From assembly GCF_015351105.1 (NCBI RefSeq), contig NZ_JADKRR010000001.1, positions 1,345,069 through 1,409,068 on the forward strand: 64,000 nt of DNA. Direction: 5' to 3'. Shown one piece after another: positions 8,114-17,229 of the stretch (position 1 is its first letter; every line of letters starts with the position of its first letter). This stretch comes from Clavibacter sp. VKM Ac-2872 (GTDB lineage Bacteria; Actinomycetota; Actinomycetes; Actinomycetales; Microbacteriaceae). Made by a program: the position numbers and the translations under genes. Under the pieces are notes generated by a model that saw only the letters and a program-made list of their open reading frames with translations, ran no database searches and was not told the DNA's origin.

Positions 8114-9421
8114 TCAGGCGGTCGGCCGCGGCTTCCGCGGCACGTACCGCGGCACGTACCGCACGAGGATCCCGGCGCCGATGAGCCCGAGCACGCCCAT
8201 CACGCCGCTGGCGACGGCGAGCGACGCGGCGGAGGTGAGCGCGGCGATGAGGAGCGGGGAGGCGGCGCTGCCGGCGTCACCCGTGAAGCGCCAGGCGCCC
8301 AGGAAGGGGGCCGGGTCCTCACGCGGGGCGAGGTCGGCGCCGAGGGTCATGAGGATCCCCGAGCCCACGCCGTTCGCGATCGACATGAACATGGCGACGC
8401 CGATGAACCACTGCACGTTCGTCGGCACGTCCGGGGTGAGCGCGAGCACGAGGTAGCCGATGCCCAGCCCGACCATCGACGGCACGGCGCTCCAGAGGCG
8501 GCCGAAGCGGTCCATGATCTGGCCGCTCGCGTAGAAGAGGGCGAAGTCCACGCCGCCCGCTATGCCGATGATGAGCGCCGTGTTCGCGTCCGAGATGCCG
8601 ATGCTCACGGCCCACAGGGGGAGGAGCACGCCGCGGCCCGCGCGCATCGCGCCGATGAGCGCCGCGCCGGATCCGAGCTTCACGAGCACGCCCTTGAAGC
8701 GCCACAGCGTGCGCGCCAGGCCGGCCGACTCACGCGCCGGGGGAGCGGCGCCCGCGGTCGCGGCCACCGACTCGTCGACCTGCGGCTCGCCGGCCGTCGC
8801 GGGCGCGGCGCTCTGCAGGTCGGCCGCGCGGTTGCGCCGCACGACGTCCATCGGGTCGGGCAGCACGAGCAGCGTCACGGCGGCCGCGAGGCACGCGACG
8901 ATGTGGATCACGAAGGCCGACTGCGACGCGCCCGTCAGGTGGATCACGCCGGCGGCGAGGAACGGCCCCACGAAGTACCCGGCACGGAAGGTGCCGCCGA
9001 GGGTCGAGAGCGCGCGGGCGCGGAACGCCTGCGGCACGAAGCTCGTCATGAACGCGTGGCGGGCGAGCGCGAAGACCGCGGTCGAGACGCCGATGAGGAA
9101 GACGCCCACTCCGAGAACGAGCGGGTTCGGCGCGAGGAGGCAGAGCACCAGGCCGCCGATGGAGACGAAGGCCGCGCCGATCATGGCGGTCCGCTCGCCG
9201 ATGCGGCTCACCACGGATCCGCTCGGGATGTCGCCCACGAGCTCCCCGAGCATGATCATGCCGCCGATGAACGCGGCGATGCCGAGGGTGGCGCCGAGGC
9301 TGCCGGCCACGATCGGGATGATGGGGATGATCGCCCCCTCGCCGATGGAGAAGAGGAGCGCGGGCAGGAGCGCCGGGAGCGCGACCGCACGGAGGGAGAA
9401 GGGGGCATCGGGGGTCGACAT
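8114..9421 (-). CDS. MFS transporter
   Basis: 435 residues with about 12 membrane helices in two halves, joined by a cytoplasmic loop near residues 195-240 rich in Ala, Pro and acidic residues. The first helix ([29 protein letters not shown]) and the motif-A-like loop [21 protein letters not shown] are typical of major facilitator drug/metabolite transporters. The substrate is unknown. The C-terminus contains a tandem 12-base repeat giving RYVPRYVPR. It points toward the pilus operon and shares a divergent promoter region with prfB. The minus-strand -10 TAGGCT lies 8 nt before the ATG. Confidence 0.82.
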   Translation of the reverse strand: MSTPDAPFSLRAVALPALLPALLFSIGEGAIIPIIPIVAGSLGATLGIAAFIGGMIMLGELVGDIPSGSVVSRIGERTAMIGAAFVSIGGLVLCLLAPNPLVLGVGVFLIGVSTAVFALARHAFMTSFVPQAFRARALSTLGGTFRAGYFVGPFLAAGVIHLTGASQSAFVIHIVACLAAAVTLLVLPDPMDVVRRNRAADLQSAAPATAGEPQVDESVAATAGAAPPARESAGLARTLWRFKGVLVKLGSGAALIGAMRAGRGVLLPLWAVSIGISDANTALIIGIAGGVDFALFYASGQIMDRFGRLWSAVPSMVGLGIGYLVLALTPDVPTNVQWFIGVAMFMSIANGVGSGILMTLGADLAPREDPAPFLGAWRFTGDAGSAASPLLIAALTSAASLAVASGVMGVLGLIGAGILVRYVPRYVPRKPRPTA

Positions 9422-9429
9422 CGCCCCCG

Positions 9430-9435
9430 AGCCTA
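9430..9435 (-). promoter_or_regulatory. -10 element of the MFS gene
   Basis: TAGGCT on the minus strand, ending 8 nt before the ATG at 9421. This predicts a leaderless or nearly leaderless mRNA. Confidence 0.45.
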
Positions 9436-9480
9436 CGCGCGGGCGGGACCCCGCCCGGACGTCGCCCGCGACCCGGACGG

Positions 9481-9486
9481 TAGGCT
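9481..9486 (+). promoter_or_regulatory. -10 element of prfB
   Basis: TAGGCT, 10 nt before the prfB ATG, giving a predicted 5' leader of only a few bases. It is divergent from the MFS promoter 45 bases away. Confidence 0.45.
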
Positions 9487-9496
9487 GGGCGGCACC

Positions 9497-10600
9497 ATGA
9501 TCGACCAGGACTTCTCTTCGCGGATCACAGAATTGCGCGACACCTACTCCAACATCCGCTCGGTGATCGGCGTCGAGCGCCTGCAGCAGGAGGTCGAGGA
9601 GCTGAGCGCCCAGGCGGGCGAGCCGGACCTCTGGGACGACACCGAGAAGGCCCAGAAGGTCACGAGCGACCTGAGCCACCGCCAGGCCGACCTCAAGCGC
9701 ATCGACGAGCTGCAGCGCCGCCTCGACGACCTCGACGTGCTCGTCGAGATGGCGAAGGACGACGAGGAGTCCGCCGAGGAGGCGGTCGTCGAGCTCGCCG
9801 GGATCACGAAGATCATGGACGAGCTCGAGGTGCAGACGCTCCTCAACGGCGAGTTCGACCCGCGGCCCGCGGTCGTGACGATCCGCGCGGGCGCAGGCGG
9901 CGTCGACGCCGCCGACTTCGCCGAGATGCTCATGCGCATGTACCTCCGCTGGGCCGAGCAGCACGACTACTCGGCCACCGTGCTCGACACCTCGTACGCG
10001 GAGGAGGCGGGCATCAAGTCGGCGACCTTCGAGATCGACGCGCCCTACGCCTTCGGCACGCTCTCCGTCGAGGCCGGCACGCACCGCCTCGTGCGCATGA
10101 GCCCCTTCAACTCCGCGGGCAAGCGCCAGACGTCCTTCGCGGCGGTCGAGGTGGTGCCGCTCATCGAGCAGACCGAGTCGATCGAGATCCCTGAGAACGA
10201 CATGCGGGTCGACGTCTTCCGCTCGTCCGGCCCCGGCGGCCAGTCCGTCAACACGACCGACTCCGCGGTGCGGATCACCCACCTCCCGACCGGCATCGTC
10301 GTCACCTGCCAGAACGAGAAGAGCCAGATCCAGAACCGGGCCGCCGCGCTCCGGGTGCTGCAGTCGCGCCTGCTCCTGGTGCAGCGCGAGCAGGAGGCGG
10401 CCACCAAGAAGGAGCTCGCCGGCAACATCACGGCGAGCTGGGGCGACCAGATGCGCAGCTACGTGCTCGCGCCCTACCAGATGGTCAAGGACCTCCGCAC
10501 GGAGCACGAGGTCAACAACCCGTCCAACGTGTTCGACGGCGACCTCGACGGCTTCATCTCCGCGGGGATCCGCTGGCGGAAGTCGCCCGACCGCGCCTGA
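9497..10600 (+). CDS. prfB: Peptide chain release factor 2
   Basis: 367 residues. RF2 recognises UGA and UAA stop codons and releases the finished peptide. The stop-codon recognition tripeptide SPF lies near residue 202 ([17 protein letters not shown]), the RF2 form rather than RF1's PxT. The catalytic GGQ is near 246 ([17 protein letters not shown]). Unlike the enterobacterial gene, the frame is continuous, with no in-frame TGA near codon 26, so there is no programmed +1 frameshift autoregulation. It lies directly upstream of ftsE-ftsX-smpB-ssrA, a common actinobacterial order. Confidence 0.97.
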   Translation: MIDQDFSSRITELRDTYSNIRSVIGVERLQQEVEELSAQAGEPDLWDDTEKAQKVTSDLSHRQADLKRIDELQRRLDDLDVLVEMAKDDEESAEEAVVELAGITKIMDELEVQTLLNGEFDPRPAVVTIRAGAGGVDAADFAEMLMRMYLRWAEQHDYSATVLDTSYAEEAGIKSATFEIDAPYAFGTLSVEAGTHRLVRMSPFNSAGKRQTSFAAVEVVPLIEQTESIEIPENDMRVDVFRSSGPGGQSVNTTDSAVRITHLPTGIVVTCQNEKSQIQNRAAALRVLQSRLLLVQREQEAATKKELAGNITASWGDQMRSYVLAPYQMVKDLRTEHEVNNPSNVFDGDLDGFISAGIRWRKSPDRA

Positions 10601-10660
10601 GAGAGTCCGGGGGACCGTCCGCCGCGGTGAGTCGATGCGGCGTTCGGAGGGTCTGGTGCC

Positions 10661-10666
10661 TAGGGT
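10661..10666 (+). promoter_or_regulatory. -10 element of ftsE
   Basis: TAGGGT, 9 nt before the ftsE ATG and 60 bases after the prfB stop. It gives ftsEX a promoter of its own with almost no 5' leader. Confidence 0.4.
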
Positions 10667-10675
10667 CGTACCGAC

Positions 10676-12316
10676 ATGATCAGGTTCGACCACGTATCCA
10701 AGGTGTATCCCGGCAACCCCCGACCGGCGCTGAGCTCCGTCGACCTCGAGATCCTCCGGGGGGAGTTCGTCTTCCTCGTGGGTGCATCCGGGTCCGGCAA
10801 GTCCAGCTTCCTGCGTCTCGTGCTCAAGGAGGACCGGCCCACGCAAGGGACGATCCACGTCCTGGGCCAGCAGCTGAACCAGCTGTCGAGCCGCAAGGTC
10901 CCCTACTACCGGCGCAGCCTGGGGGTGGTGTTCCAGGACTTCCGGCTGCTCCCGAACAAGTCGGTCTTCGACAACGTCGCCTTCACCCTCCAGGTGATCG
11001 GCAAGTCGCGCGGCTTCATCCAGGAGGCCGTCCCCGACGTGCTGGCCATGGTGGGCCTCCAGGGCAAGGAGCAGCGCCTGCCGCACGAGCTCTCCGGCGG
11101 TGAGCAGCAGCGCGTCGCCATCGCGCGCGCCGTGGTCAACAAGCCCGCCGTGCTCCTCGCCGACGAGCCCACGGGCAACCTCGACCCGCTGACGAGCGCG
11201 GGCATCATGCAGGTGCTCGAGCGGATCAACGCCAACGGCACCACGGTGATCATGGCCACCCACGACTCCGGCATCGTCGACCAGATGCAGAAGCGCGTCA
11301 TCGAGCTGATCGGCGGCGAGGTCGTCCGCGACGAGGTCGGTGGGCAGTACCAGACCTCCGCCATCGACCTGCCCCGCACGGCCGAGAACCCCGTGGGCGT
11401 GAATCCCGAGCACCCGCCCGTGGCCGCGCCGACTCCCGTGTTCGTTCCCGCCGCGCCGCTCCCGGCACCCGTGCGCCCGACCGCTCCGGCGGAGCCCGCG
11501 AACGCCGCCGAGCGTCGCGAGCAGGCCAAGCGCGACAAGCAGCGTCGCGCCGACGAGAAGGCCCGCGCCAAGGAGGAGGAGACCCGTCAGGCCGCCGCGG
11601 CCAAGGCCGCGCGGAAGGCGCCGCGGAAGCCGGCGAACGACGCCGTGCCTCCGGCCGCCGTGACCGCGCCCGCTGCGCCCGCTGTCGTGCCCGTGACCGC
11701 CGCCGCCCCGGAGGCCGTGCCGATCGTGCCCGCCACCTCGCCCGACCGCGTCTCCGAGCCCGCGGGCACGGCGCCGTCGTCCCGCCCGGTGGACTCCGAC
11801 CGCGGATCCCGCCCGGAGGCCCCGGCCTACGCCCCGTCGGCATTCGCCGAGGCCGCGCGCGTGGATCCCGTCCCCGAGCGCGAGCCGGTGCGCGAGCAGC
11901 CCGCCCCCTCCCCGGAGGAGCGCCGCGACGCAGCCCCTGCCCGCCCGGAGTCGCGCGTGCCCGAGCGTGTCCCCGCGGAGCCCGTCGAGCCGGCGCCGTC
12001 GCCTGCCGCCCCGGTCGGCCGGGACGAGGCCGCGCCCGTCGACGACGGCCCGCGGTCCGCGCCCACCCCGCCGAGCAGGCGCAACGGCGGAGGTGCCGCC
12101 CCCGCGGCCCCGAGCACCGGGTCCATCCGACGGCTGCCCGAGGGCACCGGCGTGATCCGCCTGCCGGACCTGTCCGATGGAGAGGGCTCCGCGCCCGCCG
12201 ACGGACGCGACGACGCCGAGCTCGCCGAGCTCGGCCTGGCCGAGAAGCTGGGCCTCCGCGCCCGAGGAGAGTCGCCGGACGACACCGGCGCACAGGATGT
12301 GGGGCCCACGCGATGA
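10676..12316 (+). CDS. ftsE: Cell division ATP-binding protein FtsE with long C-terminal tail
   Basis: 546 residues. Residues 1 to about 230 are a complete FtsE ABC ATPase: Walker [11 protein letters not shown] (near 36-45), Q-loop VVFQDFRLL, signature LSGGEQQR (near 140), Walker [13 protein letters not shown] (near 160). With FtsX it forms the FtsEX complex that activates cell-wall hydrolases at the septum. The remaining 310 or so residues are an extension not found in typical FtsE (about 220-230 residues). It has a basic/acidic stretch ([20 protein letters not shown]) followed by a very Pro/Ala/Glu-rich, probably disordered region, and ends in a short acidic-helical segment ([17 protein letters not shown]). 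ATGA overlap with ftsX. Confidence 0.95.
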   Translation: MIRFDHVSKVYPGNPRPALSSVDLEILRGEFVFLVGASGSGKSSFLRLVLKEDRPTQGTIHVLGQQLNQLSSRKVPYYRRSLGVVFQDFRLLPNKSVFDNVAFTLQVIGKSRGFIQEAVPDVLAMVGLQGKEQRLPHELSGGEQQRVAIARAVVNKPAVLLADEPTGNLDPLTSAGIMQVLERINANGTTVIMATHDSGIVDQMQKRVIELIGGEVVRDEVGGQYQTSAIDLPRTAENPVGVNPEHPPVAAPTPVFVPAAPLPAPVRPTAPAEPANAAERREQAKRDKQRRADEKARAKEEETRQAAAAKAARKAPRKPANDAVPPAAVTAPAAPAVVPVTAAAPEAVPIVPATSPDRVSEPAGTAPSSRPVDSDRGSRPEAPAYAPSAFAEAARVDPVPEREPVREQPAPSPEERRDAAPARPESRVPERVPAEPVEPAPSPAAPVGRDEAAPVDDGPRSAPTPPSRRNGGGAAPAAPSTGSIRRLPEGTGVIRLPDLSDGEGSAPADGRDDAELAELGLAEKLGLRARGESPDDTGAQDVGPTR

Positions 12317-13230
12317 GACTCGGACTCGTCCTCTCCGAGGTCGGCAACGGCCTCCGTCGGAACGTCAGCATGGTCGTCTCGGTCGTGCTCGTCACCTTCA
12401 TCTCGCTCACGTTCGTGGGCGCCGCCGTCCTGCTGCAGATGCAGATCGGCCAGATGAAGAACTACTGGTACGACCGTGCGCAGGTCGCCATCGACTTCTG
12501 CACCGACACGTCGGTGCCGAGCGAGACCTGCGTCAACGGCAAGGCCACCCAGGAGCAGATCGACGCGGTCAAGCAGCAGCTCGACAGCGACACGCTCGCC
12601 CCGTTCATCGACAAGTACTACTTCGAGGACCAGGACACGGCGTACAAGAACTTCCAGGAGCAGTTCAAGGGCGATCCCGTCACCGAGCTGGTGCAGCCGG
12701 AGTTCCTCAACGAGGCCTTCTGGGTGAACCTCAAGGACCCGTCGAAGTCCGACATCCTGAGCGACAGCCTCTCCGGCCTCGCGGGCGTCGAGAACGTCAC
12801 GGACCAACGGCAGTACCTCGACCAGATCTTCTCGATCCTCAACGCGGCCAGCCTCACGGCCGTGGGGATCGCCGGGCTCATGCTCGTCGCCGCCGCCCTG
12901 CTGATCGCCACCACGATCCGCCTGTCCGCGTTCTCGCGCAGAAGGGAGCTGGGCATCATGAGGCTGGTCGGAGCCTCGAACCGCTTCATCCAGACCCCGT
13001 TCATCCTCGAGGGCGTGTTCGCGGCGCTCATCGGGTCGGTGCTCGCGAGCGCGGCCACGGTGGCGCTCGTGAAGTTCTTCGTCCAGGGGTTCCTGAGCAC
13101 GCGGCTCACGTCGATATCGCTCGTGAACATGGACGACGCGCTGCTCGTGGTTCCGATCCTCCTGGGGGTGGGCGTCGTGCTCGCGGCGGTCTCCGCGAAC
13201 TTCGCGATCAGCCGCTATCTCCGGATCTGA
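12313..13230 (+). CDS. ftsX: Cell division protein FtsX
   Basis: 305 residues; ATG overlaps the ftsE stop. FtsX has the expected four-helix layout. One helix follows the amphipathic start ([20 protein letters not shown], then [21 protein letters not shown]). A large extracellular domain (about residues 55-170) with two cysteines follows ([13 protein letters not shown]). Three C-terminal helices surround the coupling loop [20 protein letters not shown]. The extracellular domain contacts peptidoglycan hydrolases and the coupling loop contacts FtsE. Length and topology match actinobacterial FtsX. Confidence 0.95.
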   Translation: MRLGLVLSEVGNGLRRNVSMVVSVVLVTFISLTFVGAAVLLQMQIGQMKNYWYDRAQVAIDFCTDTSVPSETCVNGKATQEQIDAVKQQLDSDTLAPFIDKYYFEDQDTAYKNFQEQFKGDPVTELVQPEFLNEAFWVNLKDPSKSDILSDSLSGLAGVENVTDQRQYLDQIFSILNAASLTAVGIAGLMLVAAALLIATTIRLSAFSRRRELGIMRLVGASNRFIQTPFILEGVFAALIGSVLASAATVALVKFFVQGFLSTRLTSISLVNMDDALLVVPILLGVGVVLAAVSANFAISRYLRI

Positions 13231-13238
13231 TCCTCCGC

Positions 13239-13244
13239 TAGGCT
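13239..13244 (+). promoter_or_regulatory. -10 element of smpB
   Basis: TAGGCT, 9 bases after the ftsX stop. The predicted start near 13251 gives a leader of about 45 nt that begins with the perfect palindrome GCCCGGATCCGGGC (13253-13266) and carries a GAGGAG ribosome site before the GTG. Confidence 0.45.
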
Positions 13245-13296
13245 GATGGGCTGCCCGGATCCGGGCGGATCCACCTGAACCATCGAGGAGTCCACC

Positions 13297-13773
13297 GTGC
13301 CCAGGGAACGTGGCGAGAAGGTGGTGGCGACCAACCGCAAGGCGCGCCACGACTACACCATCGAGTCGACCTACGAGGCCGGCCTCGTGCTCACGGGCAC
13401 CGAGGTCAAGTCGCTCCGGCAGGGGCGGGCCTCGCTCGTCGACGGCTACGCGTTCGTCGACGCCGGCGAGGCGTGGCTCGACGCGGTGCACATCCCCGAG
13501 TACAACCAGGGCACCTGGAACAACCACCCGGTGCGCCGCAAGCGCAAGCTCCTCCTGCACAAGGAGCAGATCCTCAAGATCCACTCCAAGGTGAAGGAGG
13601 GCGGGTACACGGTCGTCCCGCTCCAGCTCTACTTCGTGGACGGCCGCGCGAAGGTCGAGCTCGCCATCGCGAAGGGCAAGAAGGAGTACGACAAGCGCCA
13701 GACGCTTCGCGAGCGCCAGGACAAGCGCGAGGCGGACCGGGCGATGTCGTCCCACCGTCGCCTCGGCGAGTAG
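13297..13773 (+). CDS. smpB: SsrA-binding protein SmpB
   Basis: 158 residues from GTG 13297, with GAGGAG 8 nt upstream. SmpB binds tmRNA and delivers it to stalled ribosomes for trans-translation. The OB-fold motifs are clear: [20 protein letters not shown], then [45 protein letters not shown] forms the tmRNA-binding surface, and the C-terminal basic tail [19 protein letters not shown] inserts into the mRNA channel. ssrA follows 143 bases downstream, so both partners of the rescue system are adjacent. Confidence 0.97.
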   Translation: MPRERGEKVVATNRKARHDYTIESTYEAGLVLTGTEVKSLRQGRASLVDGYAFVDAGEAWLDAVHIPEYNQGTWNNHPVRRKRKLLLHKEQILKIHSKVKEGGYTVVPLQLYFVDGRAKVELAIAKGKKEYDKRQTLRERQDKREADRAMSSHRRLGE

Positions 13774-13849
13774 GACAGCTCCTTCCGGTGGTGGGCACGT
13801 CTCCGGTCGGGTAACATGGAGGGCTGGTCGGGTACGACGCGACCGGCGA

Positions 13850-13855
13850 TTGACA
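13850..13855 (+). promoter_or_regulatory. Possible -35 of ssrA
   Basis: A perfect TTGACA lies 61 bases before the mature tmRNA 5' end. The matching -10 is unclear: 17 bases on lies ATGCGA, a poor hexamer. An alternative upstream -10 is TAACAT at 13812-13817. Confidence 0.35.
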
Positions 13856-13916
13856 ACTCGACAGCGTGGAACATGCGACCCGGCTCGGGCGCCTCTCGAG
13901 GCGCTGGGCCGTTCAT

Positions 13917-14292
13917 GGGGATGATCGGTTTCGACATTGCCTGAATGACTGCGAGAAGCGGGTCGAGGATGCAGGGCTATCTCGTAAACGCTCTCTGCAA
14001 AATACAACTGCCAATAACAAGCAGTCGTCCTTCGCTCTCGCTGCCTAAGCGAGCGCACTAACAGGACCGTCGACCCGGTGATGCTCTCTAACCGGTAAGT
14101 CGGCGTCAGATTAGGGAGCTCGCTGCGCGGTCGTGCCTCAGGGCCGCGCGGGACTCGAACTGAGGCTGGGCCCGTCGGATCAGATGCCAGGAGCAAGTTC
14201 CGGGGCCGAGCAGGACGCCTTTCCTGGATACACCCGTAGAAGGCGCAGGATTACAGCAGTGGACCGGGGTTCGATTCCCCGCATCTCCACCA
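13917..14292 (+). ncRNA. ssrA: Transfer-messenger RNA (tmRNA)
   Basis: One-piece tmRNA of about 376 nt. The 5' end GGGGATG pairs with CATCTCC at the 3' end, followed by the encoded ACCA. The T-arm is CGGGG-TTCGATT-CCCCG. The tag reading frame runs from GCC at 14010 to TAA at 14046-14048 and encodes ANNKQSSFALAA, which after the tRNA-borne alanine yields a degradation tag ending in the conserved ALAA. The flanking pseudoknot sequences are present (for example around 14075-14101). It acts with SmpB, encoded just upstream. Confidence 0.97.
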
Positions 14293-14339
14293 TCGCGTCG
14301 CATGTCCCACGCTCGTCGAGGACCGGATCCGTCCGGATA

Positions 14340-14377
14340 GGCAGAAGGCCCCGTCCATCAGGACGGGGCCTTCTGCC
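14340..14377. terminator. Strong bidirectional terminator
   Basis: A 17-base perfect inverted repeat, GGCAGAAGGCCCCGTCC (14340-14356) with its complement at 14361-14377, and an ATCA loop. It separates ssrA from the convergent ABC permease gene and can serve both directions. There is no long T-run. Confidence 0.85.
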
Positions 14378-14386
14378 TGTCCGGGG

Positions 14387-16198
14387 TCAGCCGATCGGGG
14401 TGCGCGGCGCCGCCGGGGCGGGCGCGCCCGGATCGGATGTGGCGAGCGCCGGCGCCGTGGTCGCGACCGCGGGCGACCCGGTGCGGCCTGGGCGCCGCTT
14501 CCGCCCGCCCGAGCGCCCGTACACGAGGTACATCGTGATCCCCATGATGATCATGAGCAGCACCGTGTAGACGAACGTGATGCCCGTCGAGTCGAGGTTC
14601 GCCTCGCCCTCGGTGCTGGCCTTGATGGCGATGCCGAGCGGCTCGTACAGCGGCTGGTAGAGGAACACGGCCGCGTCGTAGTCGTCGAGCAGGCTGTTGA
14701 AGTTGAGCGCCGTGATGGCGGCGACCGTGGGGATCACGAGCGGCACCAGCACCCGCCGGAACGTCGTGAGCGACTTCGCGCCCAGGATCCGCGCCGCGTC
14801 CTCCAACGACTGCGGCACGCTCGCGAACGCCGCCTTCAGCAGGCGCAGCGTGAACGGCACCTTGACGATGATGTACGCCACGAGCAGCAGCCACGTCGTG
14901 CCCGTGAGGACCTGCCCGCCGATGAGCGGCTGCGGCCGGTCGAAGGTCTGCAGGAGCGCGAGCGCGATGAGGATGGTCGGGAGGATCCACGGGATGTGCA
15001 GCAGGTACTCCAGCGTCGCGGTGACCCAGTTGCGGTTGCGCTGGATCAGGCGCGCCACGAACAGCAGGCCCGCCACGACGATCACCGCGGCCAGCGCGCT
15101 GTAGACGAGGCTCACGATGAAGGGGCGCAGCACGTCGGGGGAGCCGAGCACGGTCGCGTAGTTCCGCAGGGTGAACGAGTCCCACGTGATGGTGCCCGTC
15201 TGCACGCTCTTCGAGTCGAGGAACGAGAACAGCACGATGAGGATCACCGGCAGCGCGTAGACCACGAACAGCGCGTACGCGACGACGTGCACGACGCCGT
15301 TCACGACCGGGTTCCGGATGCGCTGCTTCTGCAGTGGGGTCGCTACCTTGGCCACCGAGAAGTACACGCCCGACTTCTCGACGCGGTTCATGATGGCCAG
15401 CAGCACGATGGTCGCGACGCCGAGCACGATCGCGAGCAGGGCCGCGAGGTCGCGCGAGCTCGTGCTCTTGGAGAACGTCACGATCATCGGCGCCACCGTC
15501 TGGAAGCCCGTGCCGCCGAGCACCAGGGGGGCGGTGAGCGCCCCGAGGCCGGTGAGGAACGTGAGCACGGTGACCGCGAAGATCATGGGCCGCAGCGCCG
15601 GCAGCACGATGCGGAAGAGGATGCGCCCGGTGCCCGCGCCCATGCTCCGGGCGGCCTCGATGGTCTGGTGGTCGATCGCCGCGAGCGACGAGCGGAGGAA
15701 GAGCATGTGGTTCGTGGTGGTGGCGAAGGTCATCACGATGACGACCGCGAAGTACCCCGAGAACCAGTCGGGATCGAGGTCGGGGAACGCCCGCTGCGCG
15801 AGGGCGGTCACGAACCCGTAGCGGCCGTAGATGAAGTCGTAGCCGGCCGCGAGCACGATGCCGCCGTAGATGAGCGTCGTGGCGTAGCCGAGCCAGAGGA
15901 CGCGGGATCCGCGCACCACGAAGTACTCGGTCACCAGCACGATGAAGATGCCGACCACGTTGACCGTGATCGCGAGGGTCACCGCGAGCAGGAGGCTGTT
16001 GCCGACGCTGCGCATCGCCCGGTCGGAGCTCAGGAGCTTCTCGAGCGCCCGGCCGCTGAACGCGCCGTCGGGGAAGAAGGTCGTGACGAGCAGGTTGGCG
16101 TTCGGGAACACCAGGAACGTGACGACGAACCAGAGCGCGGCGATGAGCACCACGACGCCGAGGGGGGAGCGCAGCAGGGCGCGGACGGGGGTGCGCAC
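14387..16198 (-). CDS. ABC transporter permease, fused FbpB-type
   Basis: 603 residues with about 12 membrane helices arranged as two tandem permease domains, as in the ferric-iron (FbpB) and related families. Each half has an EAA-type loop: AAIDHQTIEAARSMGAGTGRILFRIVLP in the first, and VPQSLEDAARILGAKSLTTFRRVLVPL in the second. These loops contact the ATPase. Small solutes of this class include Fe(III), thiamine, spermidine and 2-aminoethylphosphonate. The C-terminus is a Pro/Ala-rich tail of about 35 residues. The gene is last of a three-gene operon with its ATPase and binding protein, only 2 bases after the ATPase stop. Confidence 0.88.
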   Translation of the reverse strand: MRTPVRALLRSPLGVVVLIAALWFVVTFLVFPNANLLVTTFFPDGAFSGRALEKLLSSDRAMRSVGNSLLLAVTLAITVNVVGIFIVLVTEYFVVRGSRVLWLGYATTLIYGGIVLAAGYDFIYGRYGFVTALAQRAFPDLDPDWFSGYFAVVIVMTFATTTNHMLFLRSSLAAIDHQTIEAARSMGAGTGRILFRIVLPALRPMIFAVTVLTFLTGLGALTAPLVLGGTGFQTVAPMIVTFSKSTSSRDLAALLAIVLGVATIVLLAIMNRVEKSGVYFSVAKVATPLQKQRIRNPVVNGVVHVVAYALFVVYALPVILIVLFSFLDSKSVQTGTITWDSFTLRNYATVLGSPDVLRPFIVSLVYSALAAVIVVAGLLFVARLIQRNRNWVTATLEYLLHIPWILPTILIALALLQTFDRPQPLIGGQVLTGTTWLLLVAYIIVKVPFTLRLLKAAFASVPQSLEDAARILGAKSLTTFRRVLVPLVIPTVAAITALNFNSLLDDYDAAVFLYQPLYEPLGIAIKASTEGEANLDSTGITFVYTVLLMIIMGITMYLVYGRSGGRKRRPGRTGSPAVATTAPALATSDPGAPAPAAPRTPIG

Positions 16199-16200
16199 GG

Positions 16201-17229
16201 CTACGACCGGTACCGGAGGATCGCGGCCGGGTCGATGCCCACGGCGACCTCGGTCCCGGGCGCCAGCGGCGGCGCGCCCGTCTCGGCGACGAGCGCCTCG
16301 ACGGCATCGTCCCCGAGGTCGACCCGGTAGGTGCTGTACGAGCCGTGGTACGTGCGCTCGGCGACCACCCCGTCGATGCGCACACGGCGCGGATCCGCGG
16401 GGGCGGCGTCACGGGCGGCCACCGACACGCGCTCGAGCCGGACGTAGGCGCGGCCCGAGGAGTCGAGGTCGGTCGCCCCGGCGTCACGGAGGCGCGCGAC
16501 CGTCGAGGGGCCGAGCGCGTTGATGGCGCCGACGAAGGTCGCGACGAACTCGGTGGCCGACCGGTCGTAGATGTCCTCCGGGGTGCCGACCTGCTCGATG
16601 CGCCCCGCGTCGAAGACCGCGATGCGGTCGCTCATGGTGAGCGCCTCCTCCTGGTCGTGCGTCACGTACACGGTCGTGATGCCGAGGCGCGACTGCAGGC
16701 CCTTCAGCTGGTCGCGCAGCTGCACGCGGAGCTTGGCGTCGAGGTTGGAGAGCGGCTCGTCGAGCAGGAGGATCCGCGGCTCGAGCACGAGCGCCCGCGC
16801 GATGGCGACGCGCTGCTGCTGCCCGCCGGAGAGCTCGGCCACGTTCTTGTCGAGCTGGGCCGCGCTCAGCTCGACCTGGTCGGCCATCGCGCGCACGAGG
16901 CGGTCGGTCTCGGCCTTGCCAGCCTTCCGGACCGTGAGGCCGAACGCGATGTTCTGCCGCACCGACATGCTCGGGAAGAGCGCGTAGTTCTGGAAGACCA
17001 TGCCGACGCGGCGCTTCTCGCTGGGGAGGCGCGTGGCGACCTGGCCGTCGATCACGATGTCGCCGCGGCTGGGGTCGACGAAGCCGGCGAGCGTCCGCAG
17101 CGCGGTCGTCTTGCCGCAGCCGGACGGCCCGAGCAGGGTGAAGAACTCGCCCTCGTGGATCTCGAGGTCGAGCCCGGGGATCGCCACCTGGTCGCCGAAG
17201 CGCACCTCGACGTCGTCGAAGCGGATCAT
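16201..17229 (-). CDS. ABC transporter ATPase, FbpC/PotA type
   Basis: 342 residues. It begins MIRFDDVEVRFGDQVAI and has Walker A LGPSGCGKTTALR (near 36-48), Q-loop MVFQNYALFPSM, signature [15 protein letters not shown] (near 134-148), Walker B ILLLDEPLSNLDAKLR and the His switch VYVTHDQEEAL. After residue 240 comes a TOBE-type regulatory domain. The ATG overlaps the binding-protein stop (TGATG on the minus strand), so the pair is coupled. It energises the fused permease encoded immediately downstream. Confidence 0.9.
   Translation of the reverse strand: MIRFDDVEVRFGDQVAIPGLDLEIHEGEFFTLLGPSGCGKTTALRTLAGFVDPSRGDIVIDGQVATRLPSEKRRVGMVFQNYALFPSMSVRQNIAFGLTVRKAGKAETDRLVRAMADQVELSAAQLDKNVAELSGGQQQRVAIARALVLEPRILLLDEPLSNLDAKLRVQLRDQLKGLQSRLGITTVYVTHDQEEALTMSDRIAVFDAGRIEQVGTPEDIYDRSATEFVATFVGAINALGPSTVARLRDAGATDLDSSGRAYVRLERVSVAARDAAPADPRRVRIDGVVAERTYHGSYSTYRVDLGDDAVEALVAETGAPPLAPGTEVAVGIDPAAILRYRS

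Noticed and set aside
8135-8165. Tandem 12-base repeat (GGCACGTACCGC twice)
   Set aside because: It lies inside the MFS coding sequence and simply duplicates RYVP in the C-terminal tail; only two copies, no sign of a mobile or regulatory element.
9497-9600. Programmed frameshift in prfB
   Set aside because: The frame is continuous from ATG through the N-terminal helix with no in-frame TGA, so there is no frameshift site.
13917-14377. tmRNA 3' end as a phage or island attachment site
   Set aside because: The terminator and a chromosomal ABC operon follow directly; no integrase gene or repeated att sequence is visible in the window.
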